A DNA stretch of 61,415 nt from the NCBI GenBank assembly GCA_041653635.1, contig JBAZFC010000002.1, forward strand, positions 1 through 61,415. The letters run 5' to 3'. Below are positions 24,814 through 34,382 of the stretch, piece by piece. The notes beneath the pieces are model-generated. The model worked only from the letters and a program-made list of their open reading frames with translations. It was not told the origin of the DNA and did no database searches. Source of the DNA: CAIXOA01 sp041653635 (GTDB taxonomy: Archaea > Micrarchaeota > Micrarchaeia > Anstonellales > Bilamarchaeaceae). Position 1 is the stretch's first letter. Each line of letters opens with the position of its first letter. The position numbers and the translations under genes were made by a program.

Positions 24814-25838
24814 ATCAGCCTCGTAAGGTTCGTCACGTCAATCTCCTCGCCCATGGATTTGCTGAGGTATCGTGTGGTTGTGACAAGTATGAGAACGTTG
24901 AAAGCCGGGAAAAACAGCCCGAACAGGAACGCGTAGCTGGCTGCGCTGCTGAAAAGGTAGAGCAGGCCGAACGCAATCACGCCTATGCCGCTCTGGAGCA
25001 GCGCGCCGAGCAGGTTGAACGCATCCAGCGACAGGTCGCTGAATATGGCGGTGAAGGAGGAGAACCCGAAGGTGCCCAGCTCCTGCCAGAAGTTGGGGAT
25101 GAACTCGTCGCTCATGAGGTTGAGGGAATTCAGCCCGAACTCGCCCTCCATTATGATGAGGAAGGGATAGACGAAAAGGAAGCCGAGCGCAAGCGCTATG
25201 ATGGTGCCGCCTATCCTGCGGGTGGGCGTGAAGCAGCGCATGAGTATGCCCAGCGGGAGGTAGTACTTCAGGAAGCCGAACGAGAAGAAATCCACCAGGA
25301 ACATCTGCGCCTTGTTGGTTATGTATCCCACGATGAGCATGTTGAAGGCGTTGGTCATCCCGGGCTTGACCGTGGCGGCGATGCCGCTGGTGGGCTGTAT
25401 CGCGGTGCCGATGCCCAGGGGCTTGCCCGTCAGCGTCATGGAGGTTATGGGGTCCATCCACGAATAGAACGCATACAGGCTCGTGGTTATTAGCATTATC
25501 TTGTCCGAGAACTCCTCCAGGTAGAAGACCGAGCCCCGGTAGATGTTGTAGTCCTGGGGAACGGAGGTGGAGGGGATGAGCCAGGATGCCTTCGCGTTGC
25601 ACGCGAGGTTCGTTGCGCCTGCGAGCGCGATTATTATGATTGCGGTCACAAACACCTCGTAAAGCTCCAGCTTCGCCCAGGAGAGCCCCTCGTTGTTCTG
25701 GAAAAGCTTGCTGATGAGGTAAAAGAATACGATGAGGGCGACAGAGGCGAGAAGCGCGGCCCCGGAGGCGAGCTGCCAGTCCGGGACGACGAGGTTGGCC
25801 TTGCATATCGCGTCCGTCACCACTATCTCGTATGCCAC
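24810..25838 (-). CDS. Polytopic membrane protein, paralog 2 of 6
   Basis: 342 residues, GTG start directly after the preceding stop. Signatures: LSWAKLELYEVFVTAIIII near residue 60 and GILMRCFTPTRRIGGTIIAL in the centre, then LGFLFVYP; C-terminal EEIDVTNLTRLI. About seven membrane segments. Two Cys (DAICKANL and NLACNAKAS) lie in non-cytoplasmic-looking loops. It belongs to the minus-strand operon running from 30559 to 23821. Confidence 0.7.
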   Translation of the reverse strand: MAYEIVVTDAICKANLVVPDWQLASGAALLASVALIVFFYLISKLFQNNEGLSWAKLELYEVFVTAIIIIALAGATNLACNAKASWLIPSTSVPQDYNIYRGSVFYLEEFSDKIMLITTSLYAFYSWMDPITSMTLTGKPLGIGTAIQPTSGIAATVKPGMTNAFNMLIVGYITNKAQMFLVDFFSFGFLKYYLPLGILMRCFTPTRRIGGTIIALALGFLFVYPFLIIMEGEFGLNSLNLMSDEFIPNFWQELGTFGFSSFTAIFSDLSLDAFNLLGALLQSGIGVIAFGLLYLFSSAASYAFLFGLFFPAFNVLILVTTTRYLSKSMGEEIDVTNLTRLI

Positions 25839-27083
25839 CTATATCAGCCTCACGAAACTGCCCACGTTTATTTCCGTGCCCAGGAACCGTGCGAGCTCCT
25901 TCGCGAACGTAAGCGTCACGAATATGTTCAGCAGCGCGAGGAAGAAGCTCATCACGAATACCGTATAGACCATGTCGGCAATCGTCTCAAGGAAGACCAT
26001 CGCGGCCGAGACAAGCAGCAGCGCGCCCAGCGCCGTGCCCGTAATCACCTTCACCCCGAGGAAGAGGGCGGCCCCTCCGAGCAGCCCGAACTGGCTTATG
26101 AAGTAGGCGACGGCGTTCTGCACAGGGAGCCCCTGCGTGGTGGCGCCGTACCTCATCTGGTACGCCTCGTAATTGAAGGCGAGCATCGTGGGATAGACGA
26201 TGAAGAGGGCGAAGGCGAACGCTATCAGCGCGTTCCCGCCTCCCCTGAGCTGCGGGACGCTGCGCAGCAATAGCCCTATGGGAAGCATCACGGGGATGGC
26301 GACGCGCTTGATGAAGCAGAGCAGCCCTAGGTTCGCGAGCCATTCGCCCAGCGCCACGGAGAGGAGGTTGGAGGCGATGCCTATTCCGTCTATGAAGGGG
26401 CGCAGGACCGAGCCCATGTTGAAGGATACGCCGGCATACGCCGCCTTGCCGAACTTTATCGGCGCGGAATAGAACATGTAGAGGAAGGTGTTGAAGAGGG
26501 CGAGCGAGCCGACGTCCTTGGATATCTTTATGACCATGGTCTTGGAGTAGTCCGCCGCGCTGCCCATCAGGCCGTCGCTCCCTCCATGCACGCCGAGGAC
26601 GGCGTTGTTGAGCAGCCCGCTCACGGCGAAGAAGCCGGTGAATATCAGGATTGTGAGGAGTATCTCGTAGCCCTCCTGCTTCGCGAGCGCCGCGAGCATG
26701 GGCGAATCAAAGACGCTGCTCATCATATATACGAGGGTGATTGCCAGCGAAATCACCAGGAGCATCATCGCCGCGGGCACGAACGGGTCAAAGTTGCCCA
26801 GCTGCCCTGCCGCCGGGTTGCAGAAGCCGTTCTGGAAAAAGGCGTCGTCAAGCCACTTGTTCTCCTGCGCGTCTATGCCGCGGTTCACCTCGGCGACCGC
26901 CTCGGAGCCGGAAGTGATTGTGGTTGTTCCGGTTGAAGTGGAAGTGCCTGGAACAATGGGCGTGGTAGGTGCATCTTGGAAAGAAACAGGATGCTGGACG
27001 TTGGATGCTGAAGGCTGGAAGCTGGAGGCCGCCTGCGCAACCAGGAGGGAAACCAACAGGAGAGAGATGAGCATGCGTTTCAT
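25839..27083 (-). CDS. Polytopic membrane protein, paralog 3 of 6, with signal peptide
   Basis: 414 residues. Unlike the others it begins with a signal peptide (MKRMLISLLLVSLLVAQAAS) and a Thr/Ser/Pro-rich exported linker (residues 20-65) before the common core. Signatures: MLAALAKQEGYEILLTILIF and GLLLRSVPQLRGGGNALIAF with FIVYP; C-terminal TEINVGSFVRLI. The exported N-terminus probably sits outside, which would fix the orientation of the family in the membrane. Confidence 0.7.
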   Translation of the reverse strand: MKRMLISLLLVSLLVAQAASSFQPSASNVQHPVSFQDAPTTPIVPGTSTSTGTTTITSGSEAVAEVNRGIDAQENKWLDDAFFQNGFCNPAAGQLGNFDPFVPAAMMLLVISLAITLVYMMSSVFDSPMLAALAKQEGYEILLTILIFTGFFAVSGLLNNAVLGVHGGSDGLMGSAADYSKTMVIKISKDVGSLALFNTFLYMFYSAPIKFGKAAYAGVSFNMGSVLRPFIDGIGIASNLLSVALGEWLANLGLLCFIKRVAIPVMLPIGLLLRSVPQLRGGGNALIAFAFALFIVYPTMLAFNYEAYQMRYGATTQGLPVQNAVAYFISQFGLLGGAALFLGVKVITGTALGALLLVSAAMVFLETIADMVYTVFVMSFFLALLNIFVTLTFAKELARFLGTEINVGSFVRLI

Positions 27084-27086
27084 AGG

Positions 27087-28376
27087 CTACACCAGGTGCG
27101 TCAGCCCCGCTATCTCGGTATCACCGCCCAGCATCGGCGAGATGTTCTTTATTGCAGCTATGGTTGACATCACGGCCAGGAAGGAAAAGAAAAGCGAGAA
27201 GAATATCATCCTGGCCATGCTGTTGATTATGCCGTTGTCCCCGAATATCCATTGGTCGAATTTCTCCCCGGTCATGAACCCGGAGATTGGGAAGGTGCCT
27301 ATCTCCGCGAGCAGCTTGACGAACTTTATCCACTCGTCTCCCGCGTCAAAGCCGGAAACCCGGTCCGTGGTCGGCTTGCATATGTCCGAGCCAGAGGCAT
27401 TAAGGTAGATGAGCTTGCCGCTGTTGAGGTCCGCCTGCGTGATATGCTGGCCACCGTAGTCCATGGATACCCCGCCCGAGGCGTCCTGGGTGACCGTGGG
27501 GTTGGGTATCAGGTCCGCGACCGACTTCCCGGTGTCGCCTATCTTCATCGCGTCAAAATCTATGAACGGCGCGTCCATTATGTTGACGCTGTGCGTGGGG
27601 CTCTCGTAAAACTGTGCCATCATCATGCCCGAGAGTATGTACGAGCCGAGCACGTAGAAGGCGGGGAAAACGTAATACATGGAGAGGGCTATGCCCATCA
27701 TCAAGCCGCCCAGCTTCCTGAACGCCGGGAAGGCGCGCAGCGCTATGCCCACGGAAATGAACACCGGGAACACGGAGGCGTTCACGAACACGAGGAGGAT
27801 TTCCTGGCTCTTTATGAGCATGAGGGAGCGCACCCCGAAGTCAAAAAGGTAGTTGTATATGCCGATGGGCATCTGCAGGTAGGCTGCGAAGGGCGAGAAG
27901 GAGAGCCCGCCCGTTGAGTGCAGGATGGTGTCCATGTTGAAGCCGATGCTGGCGAGATACGCCATCCGGTTGTAGTCCCTGAGCATGTCGTAAAGGTACA
28001 TGCTGCTCTCGTCAAAAAGCGTGGAGAAGAAGCTCTTGCCCACCGCGATGTGGCAGGGGAGGCCCCTGTAATCCTGCAGCCCGCCCAGATGGGTGCAGAA
28101 GCCGGTCTGGCTTATGGCGCCGTTGGCGACGTAGGGGTGGGAAGAGTTTATCAGCCCCGCGATGGAGTCGTCCGCAAGCGTTACCAGGAAGACCATCATG
28201 GCGAGTATGACGGCGGTATAAAAGACCTCCACCAGCTCAATCCTCGCCCACGCCTTCATCTGGTCGTTGGAGAGCAGGGAGCCGAGCGCGTATGCGAGGG
28301 CGACTATTGAGAGCACGAGGAGTAGGAGGGCGCCGGCAAACGGCGTGATCAGCTCCAGTGAGAGCAGCATGAACAT
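27087..28376 (-). CDS. Polytopic membrane protein, paralog 4 of 6, with large soluble loop
   Basis: 429 residues. Signatures: MKAWARIELVEVFYTAVIL and GIALRAFPAFRKLGG with SMYYVFP; C-terminal TEIAGLTHLV. Between the central helix pair and the last helices it has an insert of about 110 residues (residues 255-360, rich in Asp, Ser, Thr, Gly) that the siblings lack or have shorter, a probable exposed domain. It is two bases from the next gene. Function is unknown. Confidence 0.7.
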   Translation of the reverse strand: MFMLLSLELITPFAGALLLLVLSIVALAYALGSLLSNDQMKAWARIELVEVFYTAVILAMMVFLVTLADDSIAGLINSSHPYVANGAISQTGFCTHLGGLQDYRGLPCHIAVGKSFFSTLFDESSMYLYDMLRDYNRMAYLASIGFNMDTILHSTGGLSFSPFAAYLQMPIGIYNYLFDFGVRSLMLIKSQEILLVFVNASVFPVFISVGIALRAFPAFRKLGGLMMGIALSMYYVFPAFYVLGSYILSGMMMAQFYESPTHSVNIMDAPFIDFDAMKIGDTGKSVADLIPNPTVTQDASGGVSMDYGGQHITQADLNSGKLIYLNASGSDICKPTTDRVSGFDAGDEWIKFVKLLAEIGTFPISGFMTGEKFDQWIFGDNGIINSMARMIFFSLFFSFLAVMSTIAAIKNISPMLGGDTEIAGLTHLV

Positions 28377-28377
28377 C

Positions 28378-29352
28378 CTATCCCTTCCCCGTGAAGAACT
28401 TCGTCATCGCGTTTATAAACGAAATAGTGAGCGACATCGTGATGGCCGGCAGGAAGAGCGCCGGGAGCGAGAGGCTGGCTATGCCCTCGAAAAACGGTAT
28501 GAGCGCTGCGAAGCGCAGGAATGAGATGAACGGCAGGAAGGACAGCACGTTGGCCACGGTGCTCGGGTCAAAGCTCACCGCGCGAAGCCTCTCCTCCAGC
28601 TCGTCCGGGATGATGTCGCTGAACGCCTGCACGCGCAGGTCCTTGGGTATGCTCACGTATGGGGAATATGTGTCGCCCCAGCCGTGCGCCTGCCACACCT
28701 CGTCCAGTATGTGGACGTTCATCACGAAAAGGAGCGGGAAGAAGGATTGGAAGGCGATTGCGAAAACTATGAGATATGTGCCGGCGTCCCGTGCGGGAGG
28801 GTAGAAACGGACGAGCACCCCGCATGCCAGCGCGATGGGCGTGAGCGAGTCTATGAGATAGAAGATGAGCACCTGCGCAGTGAGCGTGCCGAGGAACGCG
28901 GTGAGCGTGAAGCTGAGTATCCTGACCACGCTTATCACCGGCTCCAGCCCGGTCACCTGCTTGAAGGTGTAGTTCCAGACCGAGGGGCCGTGCCTCCCCT
29001 GGAGGGCGGACCAGAAGCTCAGCCTCATGTCCATGGAGATGAGGTCCACGGTCGCGGGCATTATGCCGTTGCTTATGACCTTCTGCAGGAAGCTTATGGA
29101 GACCTGGTTCAGGCTCTCCTCGCCCGGCTTGAGCCCTATGGCGCTCGCGAGCTGCTCCGCGGAGACGAATATGGCTATTGCGGAAACGAAAATCATCAGC
29201 GAGACGAATAGGTGCTGCAGCTCCACGTTTGCATACGCCGCCATCTCCGGCTTGCTGAAGAACCTGGACGCCATGTGGAGCAGGGCGATGTATCCCGCGA
29301 GCAGGATGACTGTTGCGGCGGTTATGGAGACAAAGTATGCGGGGAATTCCAT
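28378..29352 (-). CDS. Polytopic membrane protein, paralog 5 of 6
   Basis: 324 residues. Signatures: MAAYANVELQHLFVSLMIF (Asn replaces the usual Lys/Arg) and GVLVRFYPPARDAGTYLIVF with QSFFP. It lacks the E-I-x-x-L-T-[RK]-L C-terminus of the other members, ending in TKFFTGKG. It has an exposed loop of about 50 residues near 215-265. The stop lies one base before the next start, consistent with one operon. Confidence 0.68.
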   Translation of the reverse strand: MEFPAYFVSITAATVILLAGYIALLHMASRFFSKPEMAAYANVELQHLFVSLMIFVSAIAIFVSAEQLASAIGLKPGEESLNQVSISFLQKVISNGIMPATVDLISMDMRLSFWSALQGRHGPSVWNYTFKQVTGLEPVISVVRILSFTLTAFLGTLTAQVLIFYLIDSLTPIALACGVLVRFYPPARDAGTYLIVFAIAFQSFFPLLFVMNVHILDEVWQAHGWGDTYSPYVSIPKDLRVQAFSDIIPDELEERLRAVSFDPSTVANVLSFLPFISFLRFAALIPFFEGIASLSLPALFLPAITMSLTISFINAMTKFFTGKG

Positions 29353-29395
29353 TACGCATACCCCCGAATGCCCGCAATGACGTGCGCCACCATAA

Positions 29396-30559
29396 TCACA
29401 CCACCTTCGTGAGCCCGAGTATCTCTATTTCTCCGCCCAGCATGCCCGAGACGCTCCTGAAGGCGGTCACCGTCACTATTATCTCAAACACGAAAGTCAC
29501 AAGCACGAACACCGCGAACTGCACCTGGGAAACCACCTGCCGCAGCATGTAGAAGTATGCGGCATGCACGAACGGCGAGAAGGTGGGCGAGAGCAGGTTG
29601 AAGTTGTACTTGCCCACGAAAGCGGGCAGGAACTGCGTGAAGAAGGAGCCGACCATCTCCAGCGTCCCCCAGAAAACGCCGGTGATGACGCCGAAGAAAC
29701 TGCTGTCGTATTGTTTTGTGGAAAGGTCCCCTATTATGGCCTCCCATTCCGCCCCTATCGCCTCATTGTTTTCACCGACCTGGAGTTCGGTCTGCGAGCA
29801 GAGGGCGGGGGCGGGCAGCGGGGACATGACGTCCATCCCCCCGGCGCCCGTGAAGCCGAACATCAGGTAGTGGGAGAGCACTATGGACAACGGGTAGGCG
29901 AAGAAGCCCGCGAATGCAATCGCTATTATGCTGGAGCCCGTCCGCCTGCTGAAGGGCAGGGCGCGCATGAAGAAGCCGAGCGGGATGAGTATGGCGAAGG
30001 TGACGTCCCTGAAGAAATACAGGAGCCGCTCCCTCGCGTACGCGAGCCCGAAGAGGTAGCCCATGCTCTCTATTATGGTGATGAGGGCGTTGCTGATTGG
30101 CTCTATTCCGGAGAAGGAGGAGATGGACACCCAGAGGAAGAGCGCCGGGGTGACGATGACCGGCACGTAGAACCCCATGGTGGAGACGATTCCGATGAGG
30201 AACTCCGCGGAATAAAGGGAGATATAGGTGTTGAACATCGCGTTCTCCACTATGCCGAGGGAGTAGAGCGCCACGTCCATGTGGTCGCAGGATGCGGAGC
30301 CGCACGCGGCGGCTGAGGCGAGCCCGGAGATTGCGAAATAGAGCATTAGGAAGGATGCGAAGATGAGCATCGTGAACACGAATTGGGTGAATTCCTCCTT
30401 CGCGAACGCCTCCAGCTGGGCCGAGCCGAGCAGCCTTGAGAACATGTAATATGCGGCAACGATGAGAAGGGCGAGCGCAAGGGCGGCCACCACGAGCGGC
30501 GTCAGGGGGTTGGGTGGCAGTGCCGCGAGTAATGGCACGCAAAGGCCGCTTGCTAGCAT
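29396..30559 (-). CDS. Polytopic membrane protein, paralog 6 of 6 (operon-proximal)
   Basis: 387 residues, first gene of the operon. TATATAAATATA about 24 bases before the ATG gives a leaderless start. Signatures: LEAFAKEEFTQFVFTMLIF and GFFMRALPFSRRTGSSIIAI with FFAYP; C-terminal GGEIEILGLTKVV. Cys pairs in SAAACGSASCDH suggest an oxidised exterior loop. An exposed insert of about 70 residues follows the central helices. Together with the five downstream paralogs it may form a hetero-oligomeric membrane complex. Confidence 0.7.
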   Translation of the reverse strand: MLASGLCVPLLAALPPNPLTPLVVAALALALLIVAAYYMFSRLLGSAQLEAFAKEEFTQFVFTMLIFASFLMLYFAISGLASAAACGSASCDHMDVALYSLGIVENAMFNTYISLYSAEFLIGIVSTMGFYVPVIVTPALFLWVSISSFSGIEPISNALITIIESMGYLFGLAYARERLLYFFRDVTFAILIPLGFFMRALPFSRRTGSSIIAIAFAGFFAYPLSIVLSHYLMFGFTGAGGMDVMSPLPAPALCSQTELQVGENNEAIGAEWEAIIGDLSTKQYDSSFFGVITGVFWGTLEMVGSFFTQFLPAFVGKYNFNLLSPTFSPFVHAAYFYMLRQVVSQVQFAVFVLVTFVFEIIVTVTAFRSVSGMLGGEIEILGLTKVV

Positions 30560-30573
30560 GCCTCCCTATTCCG

Positions 30574-30630
30574 TTACCAACGTATATAAATATATTCCAA
30601 AGAATAGATGAGCAACGCTCTATACTGTAA
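30574..30630. promoter_or_regulatory. Divergent promoter for six-paralog operon and LeuRS
   Basis: GTATATAAATATATT at about 30581-30595 is a near-symmetric TATA element. On the minus strand it is about 24 bases from the first paralog's ATG. On the plus strand it, or CTATACTGTA near 30619, can serve the LeuRS gene. Confidence 0.55.
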
Positions 30631-30644
30631 AAAAGATGATATTC

Positions 30645-33359
30645 ATGGATATGCAGGGGCTGGAGGCCAAGTGGAGGGGAAGGTGGGGCAAGGGGAAGGC
30701 GTATGAGCCCGAGGCAGGCGAAGGGAAGAAGAAGTTCATCACTGCGGCTTTCCCGTACCCGAATTCGCCCCAGCACGTGGGGCACGGCAGGACTTATACC
30801 ACCGCGGACATTTATGCGAGGTATTGGAGATTAAGGGGGTACAATGTATTGTTCCCTATGGCGTTCCACGTCACGGGGACGCCCATCCTGGGGATGGCGA
30901 AACGGCTGAAGGAGGGGGATGCGGAGCTCCTCTCTATTTTTGAGAACATATATGGGATTCCGCGCGAGAAGGCGGAAACCCTCACGCAGCCCGAGGCGCT
31001 CGTGCTCTACTTTTCCAAGGAAATAGAGGAAGGGATGAAGGAGATTGGGTATGCGATAGACTGGAGGAGGAAATTCTACACATTTGACAAGCATTTCAAC
31101 AAGTTCATACAGTGGCAGTTCAGGAAACTGAAGGAGAAGGGATATGTGGTGAAGGGCACGCACAGGGTTGCGTGGTGCCCCTCGGACTCAAATGTGGTGA
31201 GCGCGCACGATACCCAAGGTGACGTGGACCCGGAAATAGAGGAGGTCACCTGCATCAAATTCAAGTATAAGGATGGGTGGCTTGTTGCGTCTACGTATCG
31301 CCCGGAGACCATTTACGGGGTTACGAACATCTGGGTTAATCCCCGCGAAAAATACGTGAAGGTTTTCCATAAGGAGGAGGCATATTACATTTCCAAGGTG
31401 GCCGCCCGCCTCCTTTCGCTGCAGATTCCGATGGAGGTCGCGGAGGAGATGGATGGCTCCAAGATTGTGGGCGGGGTTGCGGAAACTCCGGATGGGAGGA
31501 AGGTTCCCATACTTTCCGCGGGATTCGTTGATGCGCGGCTTGGGACGGGCGTGGTGATGAGCGTCCCTGCGCATGCGCCCTATGATTATCTGGCTCTACG
31601 TGATTTGGGCAAACTCGCGGAGTTGAAGCCGATAATTGTGATGGCGTACCCGGGGCTGAAGCCCGGGGCGGTGCCTGCGCAGGAAATTGTGGAGAGGATG
31701 AAGGTCAAGAACCAGGACGACGAGAAGGCGGAGGATGCGACCAAGGAGCTTTACAAGACTGAGGCGCACGGCGGCATCATGGGCGTGGGGGAGTTCCGCG
31801 GGAAAGGTGCGCTTGAGGCAAAGGAGAAGGTGAAGGAAAAATTGGTGAAGGAGGGGAAGGCGTTTTCCCTTTTCGTGCTTGCTAAAGGCCCGGTGTTCTG
31901 CAGGTGCGGGGCGCAGGCATGCGTCAAGCTGGTGGAGGATCAGTGGTTCCTGGATTACGGGAATGAGGAATGGAAATCCAAGACAAAGGAATGGCTGGGG
32001 AAGATGTGCATAATGCCGGAAAGCACGCGCAAGGATTACCTCGCGACAATGGATTGGCTCAGGGAGAAGGCATGCACGCGCGCATCCGGGCTGGGCACGC
32101 CCTTCCCGTTTGACAAGGGAAAAATAATTGAGCCGCTTTCGGATTCCACCATCTATATGGCGTTCTATGCGATTGCGCATCTGCTGAAGGATGCGGACCC
32201 GGAAGAATTGAACGAGGAGTTCTTTGATTATGTGCTGCTCGGGAAAGGGAGTGGAAAGAAGGAATGGGCGAAGATAAGGAAGGAATTCCTCTACTGGTAT
32301 CCGGTGGACTCAAGGCATTCCGCCGGGGATTTGATTAGAAATCATCTTCCGTTCTTTATTTTCAACCATGTTGCGATATTCCCGGAGAAGCACTGCCCGT
32401 GCCAGATTGCAACAAATGGATTTGTGATGATGGAGGGCAAGAAGATGAGCAAGTCCTTCGGGAACATCCTGCCCCTCCGGAAGGCGATTAAAGAGTATGG
32501 GGCGGACGTGATACGGTTTTCTGTTGTGGCTGGTGCAGACCTTACGCAGGACACGAACTTTGAAAAGAGCGTGGCGGAGGGCGTGCGCGGGCGCCTTGAG
32601 CATTTGTACTCTCTGCTGGATTATGGGAAAGAGGACGGGGACGGGCGCATGGAGAAGTGGCTCAAGTCCCGCATGAATGCGAGGCTGCTCGTGCTCCCGG
32701 GACTCTACGAAAAATTGGAGATGAGGGCACTTGCCCAGAATGTGTTCTATGAGGTCATGCATGATTTGCAGTGGTACCTCAAGAGGACGGACGCGCCAAA
32801 ACTGAGATGGTTCTTCCAGAACTGGGCGGTGATTGTTTCGCCGTTCATGCCCCACTTCGCGGAAGAGGTATGGGAATCCGTTGGTGGGAAGGGATTTGTG
32901 ATTGATGCCCCTTTTCCCAAGGGCTCTGAGAAGATGGTGGATGCGGAACTGGAGATGGGCGAGGGGCTTGTTTCCTCAGTCCGCTACGACGTGGAAAAGA
33001 TTTCGGAGAGGATTGGGGCGAAGCCGAAAAAGGTTTTTGTTTATGTGCCTGCTGCGTGGAAATTTGACGCATACAATCTGATGAGGGAAAGAAAGAATCT
33101 GAAGGATTTGATGGAGTTCGGAAAGAAAGGGAAACTGGACATGGAATCCGTGAGCAGGTTCGGGAAGGCGCTCATGGGAAAGGTGCATTCCCTTCCGGAC
33201 GTCATGCCGGCGAAGGAGGAGTATGCTGCGCTTTCTGATGCGGCTTCCTTCCTCTCAAAAGAGCTTGGGGCTGAAGTCATTGTGCGCAAAGAGGAGGATG
33301 GGGGGCACCCGAAGGCCTCCAACGCGATGCCGGGGAAGCCGGCGATAGTTCTGGAGTAG
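30645..33359 (+). CDS. leuS: Leucyl-tRNA synthetase, archaeal type
   Basis: 904 residues from ATG at 30645, chosen because M-D-M-Q-G-L-E-A-K-W aligns with archaeal LeuRS N-termini; ATGs at 30636 and 30651 are alternatives. Class I signatures: PNSPQHVGHGRT (HIGH) and KKMSKSFGN (KMSKS). The editing domain insertion carries TYRPETIYGVTN. It charges tRNA-Leu. Full length. It is followed six bases later by the Trm5 gene: two-gene tRNA operon. Confidence 0.95.
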   Translation: MDMQGLEAKWRGRWGKGKAYEPEAGEGKKKFITAAFPYPNSPQHVGHGRTYTTADIYARYWRLRGYNVLFPMAFHVTGTPILGMAKRLKEGDAELLSIFENIYGIPREKAETLTQPEALVLYFSKEIEEGMKEIGYAIDWRRKFYTFDKHFNKFIQWQFRKLKEKGYVVKGTHRVAWCPSDSNVVSAHDTQGDVDPEIEEVTCIKFKYKDGWLVASTYRPETIYGVTNIWVNPREKYVKVFHKEEAYYISKVAARLLSLQIPMEVAEEMDGSKIVGGVAETPDGRKVPILSAGFVDARLGTGVVMSVPAHAPYDYLALRDLGKLAELKPIIVMAYPGLKPGAVPAQEIVERMKVKNQDDEKAEDATKELYKTEAHGGIMGVGEFRGKGALEAKEKVKEKLVKEGKAFSLFVLAKGPVFCRCGAQACVKLVEDQWFLDYGNEEWKSKTKEWLGKMCIMPESTRKDYLATMDWLREKACTRASGLGTPFPFDKGKIIEPLSDSTIYMAFYAIAHLLKDADPEELNEEFFDYVLLGKGSGKKEWAKIRKEFLYWYPVDSRHSAGDLIRNHLPFFIFNHVAIFPEKHCPCQIATNGFVMMEGKKMSKSFGNILPLRKAIKEYGADVIRFSVVAGADLTQDTNFEKSVAEGVRGRLEHLYSLLDYGKEDGDGRMEKWLKSRMNARLLVLPGLYEKLEMRALAQNVFYEVMHDLQWYLKRTDAPKLRWFFQNWAVIVSPFMPHFAEEVWESVGGKGFVIDAPFPKGSEKMVDAELEMGEGLVSSVRYDVEKISERIGAKPKKVFVYVPAAWKFDAYNLMRERKNLKDLMEFGKKGKLDMESVSRFGKALMGKVHSLPDVMPAKEEYAALSDAASFLSKELGAEVIVRKEEDGGHPKASNAMPGKPAIVLE

Positions 33360-33365
33360 GAGCAG

Positions 33366-34382
33366 ATGGCAAAGGCAATACGGGTCCTGCGGAAGGACGG
33401 GGAAGGGATGCGCAAGAAGCTCTCTTCCCTCGGAATCCTGGATGCGGATTATTTTCCCTCGCATGATGAGAAGTACGTTTATTTCCCGGTTGTGAAGGGG
33501 CTGCGCGGATACAAGCTGGTTGAGGTGGAGGCGCGCAGGAGGGAAGTGAGGAAGGGGTTCAAGGAGATGCTTGCGGGGATTGTGGGCGGTGAGGCGTCCG
33601 AAGGGTTATTCTCTTCCTATGACATTGTGGGCGATATCGCGGTGTTGGAAATCCCGGACAACTTAAGGGCGAAGGAGAAGGGGATTGCGGACGCGCTCCT
33701 TAAAACGAATGGGAACATAAAAGTAGTCCTTAGGAAGGAGGGCGGGATGGAGGGGGAGTACAGGGTGAGGAGGTTTTCCTTCCTCTCCGGGGAAAGGAGG
33801 ACCGAGACCACTTATGTGGAGCACGGGGTGCGCATGCACCTTGACCTTGCGAAGGTCTATTTCTCTCCAAGATTGAGCCATGAGAGGGGCAGGATTGCGG
33901 CGCAGGTGCGCGCGGGGGAAAAGGTGCTGGTGATGTTTGCGGGCGTGGGGCCCTTCGCGCTAGTGATTGCGAAAAAGCAGAAGGATGCGAAGGTCGTGGG
34001 GATTGAATTGAACCCTGAAGCTGTGCGCTACTTTTTGGAGAATATAGAATTGAACGGAATGGGGGGGAGGGTGGAGGCGGTCCTTGGGGACGTGCGCAAG
34101 GTTGTGCCCGGTAAATTCTCCGGGTTTGCGGACCGGGTGCTCATGCCCCTCCCGAAGAATGCGGAGGATTTTTTGGACGTGGCGCTGCTTGCAGCGAAGA
34201 AGGGCGGGATTATCCATTTTTACACATTCGTGAATAGGAAGGATGGGAAGGAAGCCGCAGAGAAAAAGGCCTTTGAGGCGGCGAAGAGGGCGGGGAGGAA
34301 AATAGAGATTCTGGAAAGCAGGGAGGTGCGGCCCTTCTCCCCCAGCACGGTGCAGATTGTGGTGGATTTCAAAGCAGCTTGA
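33366..34382 (+). CDS. trm5: tRNA (guanine37-N1)-methyltransferase Trm5
   Basis: 338 residues. The archaeal Trm5 layout is visible: N-terminal domain, then SSYDIVGDIAVLEIPDNL (the D2 beginning), YFSPRLSHERGRIA, the SAM-binding VMFAGVGPFALVIAK, and a VLMPLPKNAEDFLD catalytic-region motif where NLP is usual; here the first position reads Met-Pro-Leu-Pro. It methylates G37 next to the anticodon, preventing frameshifting, and is also part of wyosine synthesis. It overlaps by 14 bases with the convergent presenilin homologue. Confidence 0.9.
   Translation: MAKAIRVLRKDGEGMRKKLSSLGILDADYFPSHDEKYVYFPVVKGLRGYKLVEVEARRREVRKGFKEMLAGIVGGEASEGLFSSYDIVGDIAVLEIPDNLRAKEKGIADALLKTNGNIKVVLRKEGGMEGEYRVRRFSFLSGERRTETTYVEHGVRMHLDLAKVYFSPRLSHERGRIAAQVRAGEKVLVMFAGVGPFALVIAKKQKDAKVVGIELNPEAVRYFLENIELNGMGGRVEAVLGDVRKVVPGKFSGFADRVLMPLPKNAEDFLDVALLAAKKGGIIHFYTFVNRKDGKEAAEKKAFEAAKRAGRKIEILESREVRPFSPSTVQIVVDFKAA

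Noticed and set aside
24838..25806. Second long minus-strand frame within paralog 2
   Set aside because: Arg/His/Gln-rich frame shadow; the membrane protein in the other frame carries the family signatures.
23821..30559. Calling the six-paralog cluster a type IV secretion system
   Set aside because: No VirB4/HerA ATPase, pilin or relaxase is in the window; only the topology is similar. Kept as a hypothesis.
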